A stretch of 64,000 nt of DNA. Source: Acinetobacter calcoaceticus DSM 30006 = CIP 81.8. GTDB taxonomy: Bacteria; Pseudomonadota; Gammaproteobacteria; Pseudomonadales; Moraxellaceae. A program made the position numbers and the translations under genes. Under the pieces are notes generated by a model, which was not told the DNA's origin, searched no databases, and saw nothing but the letters and a program-made list of their open reading frames with translations. Shown here piece by piece: positions 62,884 to 64,000 of the stretch (position 1 is the first letter of the stretch; the number at the start of each line of letters is the position of its first letter). The stretch covers positions 1,426,145 to 1,490,144 of the forward strand of contig NZ_KB849780.1 in assembly GCF_000368965.1 (NCBI RefSeq). The letters are read 5' to 3'.

Positions 62884-64000
62884 TCTGCAAGGTAGTCCAA
62901 CAGGGCCTGAAGTGACTGGTGTTAACCCACCAGCCAACTTCCCTGATGAGTCCACCATTGCTCGACTTGCTAATGAGTTTTTTTCAGCATTGCCAAGCTC
63001 AAGCAGTTCAGCTTCTCCATCGGGCCTTAACTTGGACTTACCTGTCGGAGCGCCACCGCACCCACCGCAACCGGGTGAACCATTTTCTGCACTCAGTGGT
63101 CGTGCGCCCAATATCGCGTTTCAGAAAAGTCTCAATCCAGAATATCCTGAGCATATTCCAAATTTGCCAGACTACCCTGAACGTCGAATTGTAGCGTCTG
63201 CGCCTGTGGTTGGTGGAGCTAATTTGCCACGCCCACCATTTGAGCCACATTTGCCACAAGCTGCTCATAGTGAACCCAATGTGCCACGTATTGAACCAAG
63301 CCTTCCAACGGGTGCAGGTGAATCACCTTATTATTTTTTAAATGATTTTTCTGCTCCAAATACAGCAGAACCTTCTGTTACTGGTGTTGAAGATAACTAT
63401 TCAATTGCACAGTCTTTTCAGTTGCCGCATGGCGACCAGCTAAAGTCTTTACTCATTGAAGATCGTTTTGCAGCTGACATACCAGCAAAAACCTCACCAA
63501 GCTCTGGATTTTATTTCTTAGACTTACCACAAAGCGGGCAAAGTTATAGTCACTATCAACCATTTCAACCTACCTTTGTAGCAAGCAGTGCTCAACCCTT
63601 AGATGTACATGCCATTCGTCGTGATTTCCCAATCTTGCAGGAACGCGTCAATGGTCGCCCGCTCGTCTGGTTTGACAATGCTGCCACTACACAAAAACCG
63701 CAGCGCGTGATTGACCGGATTGCTTATTTTTACCAGCATGAAAATTCAAACATTCACCGTGCTGCACATGAGTTAGCAGCTCGTGCGACCGACGCCTATG
63801 AACATGCGCGAAATGTAGTTGCCCGTTTTATCGGTGCACCTTCTTCCAAAGAAATTATCTTTGTTCGAGGAACCACTGAAGGCATTAACCTAATTGCAAA
63901 AACATGGGGTGAACAAAATATTGGTGAAGGTGATGAAATTATTGTTTCTCACTTAGAACACCATGCCAATATTGTACCTTGGTATCAACTCACTAAAAAA
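62858..64000 (+). CDS. Encapsulin cargo: cysteine desulfurase with N-terminal loading domain (partial, runs off the window)
   Basis: The frame is open for 381 codons and continues past the window end. Residues 1 to about 247 form a proline-rich, low-complexity, probably disordered targeting domain. It contains STIARLANEFFSALP (32-46) and two similar aromatic motifs, YYFLNDF (158-164) and FYFLDLP (218-224). From residue 248 the SufS/CsdA-type desulfurase begins: LDVHAIRRDFPILQ, FDNAATTQKP, SNIHRAAHELA, FVRGTTEGINLIA and the PLP-pocket HLEHHANIVPW. The ATG at 62858 follows GGAGG; an ATG seven codons earlier lacks an SD. The active-site loop and PLP lysine lie beyond the window. Confidence 0.93.
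   Translation, partial: MTTQLTTSNLQGSPTGPEVTGVNPPANFPDESTIARLANEFFSALPSSSSSASPSGLNLDLPVGAPPHPPQPGEPFSALSGRAPNIAFQKSLNPEYPEHIPNLPDYPERRIVASAPVVGGANLPRPPFEPHLPQAAHSEPNVPRIEPSLPTGAGESPYYFLNDFSAPNTAEPSVTGVEDNYSIAQSFQLPHGDQLKSLLIEDRFAADIPAKTSPSSGFYFLDLPQSGQSYSHYQPFQPTFVASSAQPLDVHAIRRDFPILQERVNGRPLVWFDNAATTQKPQRVIDRIAYFYQHENSNIHRAAHELAARATDAYEHARNVVARFIGAPSSKEIIFVRGTTEGINLIAKTWGEQNIGEGDEIIVSHLEHHANIVPWYQLTKK

Noticed and set aside
62919..63268. Frames overlapping the cargo loading domain in other phases and strand
   Set aside because: The proline-rich low-complexity DNA keeps several frames open; only the frame from 62858 continues into the desulfurase domain.

Overview
The window reads as about 64 kb of chromosome from an Acinetobacter, most likely the A. 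baumannii/calcoaceticus complex. This is an inference from AT-rich composition, gene content and recalled protein similarity; no database search was run. No insertion sequence, prophage, CRISPR array, tRNA or rRNA was recognised. Almost every gene looks intact. The two window edges cut an aminotransferase gene (left) and a cysteine desulfurase gene (right).

Layout. 1-10.2 kb: the end of an alaA-like aminotransferase gene, a GltP-type dicarboxylate/amino-acid symporter, a secreted type II asparaginase, then housekeeping dnaE and a trmJ-cysE pair with overlapping ends, followed by a TPR-like lipoprotein. 10.2-19.5 kb: a lipoprotein alpha/beta hydrolase, ahpF with a possible OxyR site, a split chrA pair with a divergent LysR regulator, and an arsenic locus (arsR, LMW-PTP-type arsC, ACR3 pump, arsH, plus a divergent glutaredoxin-type arsC). 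19.3-27 kb: an isochorismatase-like hydrolase, an amidohydrolase and a tiny XapX membrane protein. These are followed by a GntR-controlled NCS1 permease/hydantoin-type racemase pair with two clear operator palindromes.

27-37.8 kb is an organosulfur region: tauABCD (taurine uptake and dioxygenase), a divergent porin, an MFS carrier, a DszA/NtaA-type flavin monooxygenase, a DszC/SfnC-type flavoprotein and one unrecognised protein. 38.4-41 kb holds a cyanide-insensitive-type bd oxidase (cydAB) with a 44-residue DUF2474/CydX-like subunit. 41-51 kb has a MocR regulator and a complete malonate decarboxylase operon (mdcABCDEGH-madLM) with a convergent mdcR. 51-60 kb holds assorted regulators, a GNAT enzyme, PaiB, an LrgA/LrgB pair with a LysR regulator, two glutathione transferases, a DUF2000 protein, and a LysE exporter beside an AraC regulator.

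60.2-64 kb is the most striking segment: rhodanese, a second serine O-acetyltransferase, a family 2A encapsulin shell protein, and a cysteine desulfurase carrying a ~247-residue proline-rich N-terminal cargo-loading domain. These genes fit a sulfur-handling protein nanocompartment. The enzymes make O-acetylserine (for cysteine), release sulfur from cysteine inside a shell, and move sulfane sulfur. With the tau/Dsz-like genes and cysE, sulfur acquisition and storage is a recurring theme of the window.
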